From the NCBI GenBank assembly GCA_013396635.1, contig WBMW01000022.1:186851-250850 (forward strand): DNA of 64,000 nucleotides, in the 5' to 3' direction. The first letter of the stretch is position 1. Every line of letters begins with the position of its first letter. The DNA is from Penelope pileata (taxonomy: Eukaryota; Chordata; Aves; Galliformes; Cracidae). A model generated the notes under the pieces. That model worked only from the letters and a program-made list of their open reading frames with translations. It was not told the DNA's origin and did no database searches. Made by a program: the position numbers and the translations under genes. This document shows, piece after piece, positions 62,501 through 64,000 of the stretch.

Positions 62501-62994
62501 CAGAAAGTTATTAGAACAATCTTTTATCTTTACTACTTTTAGCTTTGTTTCTTACGCAAATTAAATCGTGTAGCCATGGGTGGTGTCGCTTTGTTATTGC
62601 ACAATATCCTTTACCTAACTGGGAATGTCCAACAAATTTGACAGAGGGCTAATAGTATCATACATGTTGGTTTCTGGCTATTTCATGGAAAGGGATGCTT
62701 GAGTAAAGAAGATATCAGAACATTATCCACTGTCAGAAAAACTGCAGCATGTATTTCTGTCATTAGACATCAACAAATCTGAATGTTTGAGAAATACTAC
62801 TGTCCTTACACGGAGAAGCTTCAGCTGGGGTTTGCACCTGGCTAAACATCAAGCAGTCTAATCATGAGCTCCAAGTCTATAGGCTAGCGGGTATCCTCAG
62901 TTCCTTTCGTTATGTCATGATGTTGTACTGAAAACTGTACAAAATGTTTCAGTCGATGATGTTATAGTGAACTATCTATAGCTTCTTTTCTCTT

Positions 62995-63108
62995 TTGTTT
63001 TCTTTTCTCTTCTCTCTTTTCTTTTCTTTTCTTTTCTTTTCTTTTCTTTTCTTTTCTTTTCTTTTCTTTTCTTTTCTTTTCTTTTCTTTTCTTTTCTTTT
63101 CTTTTCTT
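62995..63108. repeat. (CTTTT)n microsatellite
   Basis: The tract is imperfect up to about 63016, then a near-perfect CTTTT pentamer array runs to 63108. It is pure pyrimidine on the plus strand. Confidence 0.97.
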
Positions 63109-64000
63109 ATATGTCCTTGCCTTACACGCAGCAAATCAAGCAGGCATCTAATCCACCATTCACCTTCAGATCAACATGGAAAACGTTCTCTGTGTTCTAT
63201 GATGTAGACAAGAACTGGTTCCTGTAAAATGTCATGAACTGACCTTTATACTCATATGAAATACATTTGCAAATTGTTGTGTGAAACTGACTTGTTCTGT
63301 AAGCGGGATAAAGTGCAATCAAAATGTTATTTGCTCAGTGCATCTTCTTGAAACGTGATTTTGCAAAGATTCAAAGCTTATCCAAAATCAAGACTTTTCT
63401 CCTAACAGGAATTTGTTTTGAGAAATATCTTTCAATCTTAACAATATGGAGGAAGGGATATTTAAGAAGTTTGAATATAAAAAGCATTCCTTTCACTATT
63501 TTCTCAGAAAAGAATATTTTCCATTAGGAATAAGTTTGAGAGGTAGTAATCTCTTGAAGTTGTCAGTAAATGAAACAAGGAAATGACGGAATTGACTGAG
63601 CTATCAGCTCTGGAGTTCATGTGCAGAACCTTTGTGTTCTGTTCTGCAGACCACATGGGCCTTGGCTGTCTTCACAGTTGTCAGTCTCTCAGAACAGTTT
63701 ATCCACTCCTGCTAAAACCTCTACAGAAGTTTTAGCATTACTTACTGACAATGCCCTTGAACAGTGTGAAGTTAAAGAGGACAAGTGTGGCTTCTCAAGC
63801 ACCTCCTAGCTACCACCGTGTCTTCTGTCATGCTAATCACATACTCTGTTCAACAACATTGTTGTGATTTCATTATGTTTACTGGTTTTGGACCTTCAAA
63901 AGCCTTCTGCAGACACACTCTCTTAAGACACATTACTGCCAATGATACAATGTTTCTTTTACTATTTTCTGAGCTACTCTATCCTCCTTACCTCATGACC
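63109..64000. other. intergenic end of the window, nothing recognised
   Basis: No supported gene, RNA or repeat family up to the window edge. Confidence 0.6.

Larger units (their letters stand above)
57589..62994. other. intergenic, about 5.4 kb, AT-rich
   Basis: I see no supported gene or interspersed repeat family. It holds the short tandem duplications at 59337-59508, a poly-A run at 59906-59927 and an exon-like open segment at 58273-58335 (see findings). Confidence 0.6.

Noticed and set aside
1..64000. CRISPR arrays, operons, bacterial promoters, tRNA or rRNA genes.
   Set aside because: None is visible. The sequence is vertebrate nuclear DNA with introns and retroelements, and I saw no tRNA A/B box pair or rRNA segment.

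Overview
The window is vertebrate nuclear DNA, almost certainly avian and probably from a landfowl-like bird. The evidence is a split gene with GT-AG introns, CR1 LINE fragments ending in ATTCTRTG-type repeats, several ERVL-type LTRs of a kind common in bird genomes, and two short mariner derivatives resembling chicken Mariner1_GG/Galluhop. It is a draft assembly: there is a 786-base run of N at 8335-9120 and a single N at 46065.

Region 1 (1-29.9 kb, + strand) holds the 3' two-thirds of MTR, cobalamin-dependent methionine synthase. I can place 20 coding exons, and one more must lie in the N gap. Together they cover the positions equivalent to human residues 359-1265. The numbering closes exactly at 1265 if the hidden exon encodes 51 residues. 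It also puts the cobalamin-ligating His at 785 and the AdoMet-site residues at D974, R1172 and Y1227. In order, the exons encode the methyltetrahydrofolate (pterin) barrel, the cobalamin cap and binding modules, and the reductive-reactivation (AdoMet) domain. The homocysteine/zinc domain and the 5' exons lie upstream of the window. The stop is at 28521-28523, followed by a 3' UTR with two candidate poly(A) signals about 565 bases apart. Introns carry a CR1 fragment (6.8 kb), an antisense LTR (21.4-22.0 kb), an ancient CR1 fragment (24.4-24.8 kb) and a sense LTR whose 3' end lies about 65 bases from an exon (26.6-27.2 kb).

Region 2 (29.9-64 kb) looks intergenic. I found no convincing protein-coding gene on either strand. 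In vertebrates MTR usually lies between ACTN2 and RYR2, so this is probably the MTR-RYR2 spacer, but I found no RYR2 exon. It contains two solo LTRs of the same superfamily as the intronic ones (29,982-30,560; 39,779-40,300, the latter with a perfect 5-bp target duplication CCATA), a different LTR-like element (about 48.5-49.1 kb), CR1 3' ends (41.8 and 52.3 kb), two about 550-bp mariner deletion derivatives in opposite orientations (36.5 and 57.0 kb), and a (CTTTT)n tract (63.0 kb).

The less ordinary signals are a 78-nt imperfect hairpin at 55,771-55,848 with miRNA-precursor-like geometry, a second hairpin at 55,137-55,184, a cluster of short tandem duplications at 59.3-59.5 kb, the shared internal deletion of the two mariner copies, and the LTR inserted close to an MTR splice acceptor. 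No novel multi-gene system is evident.
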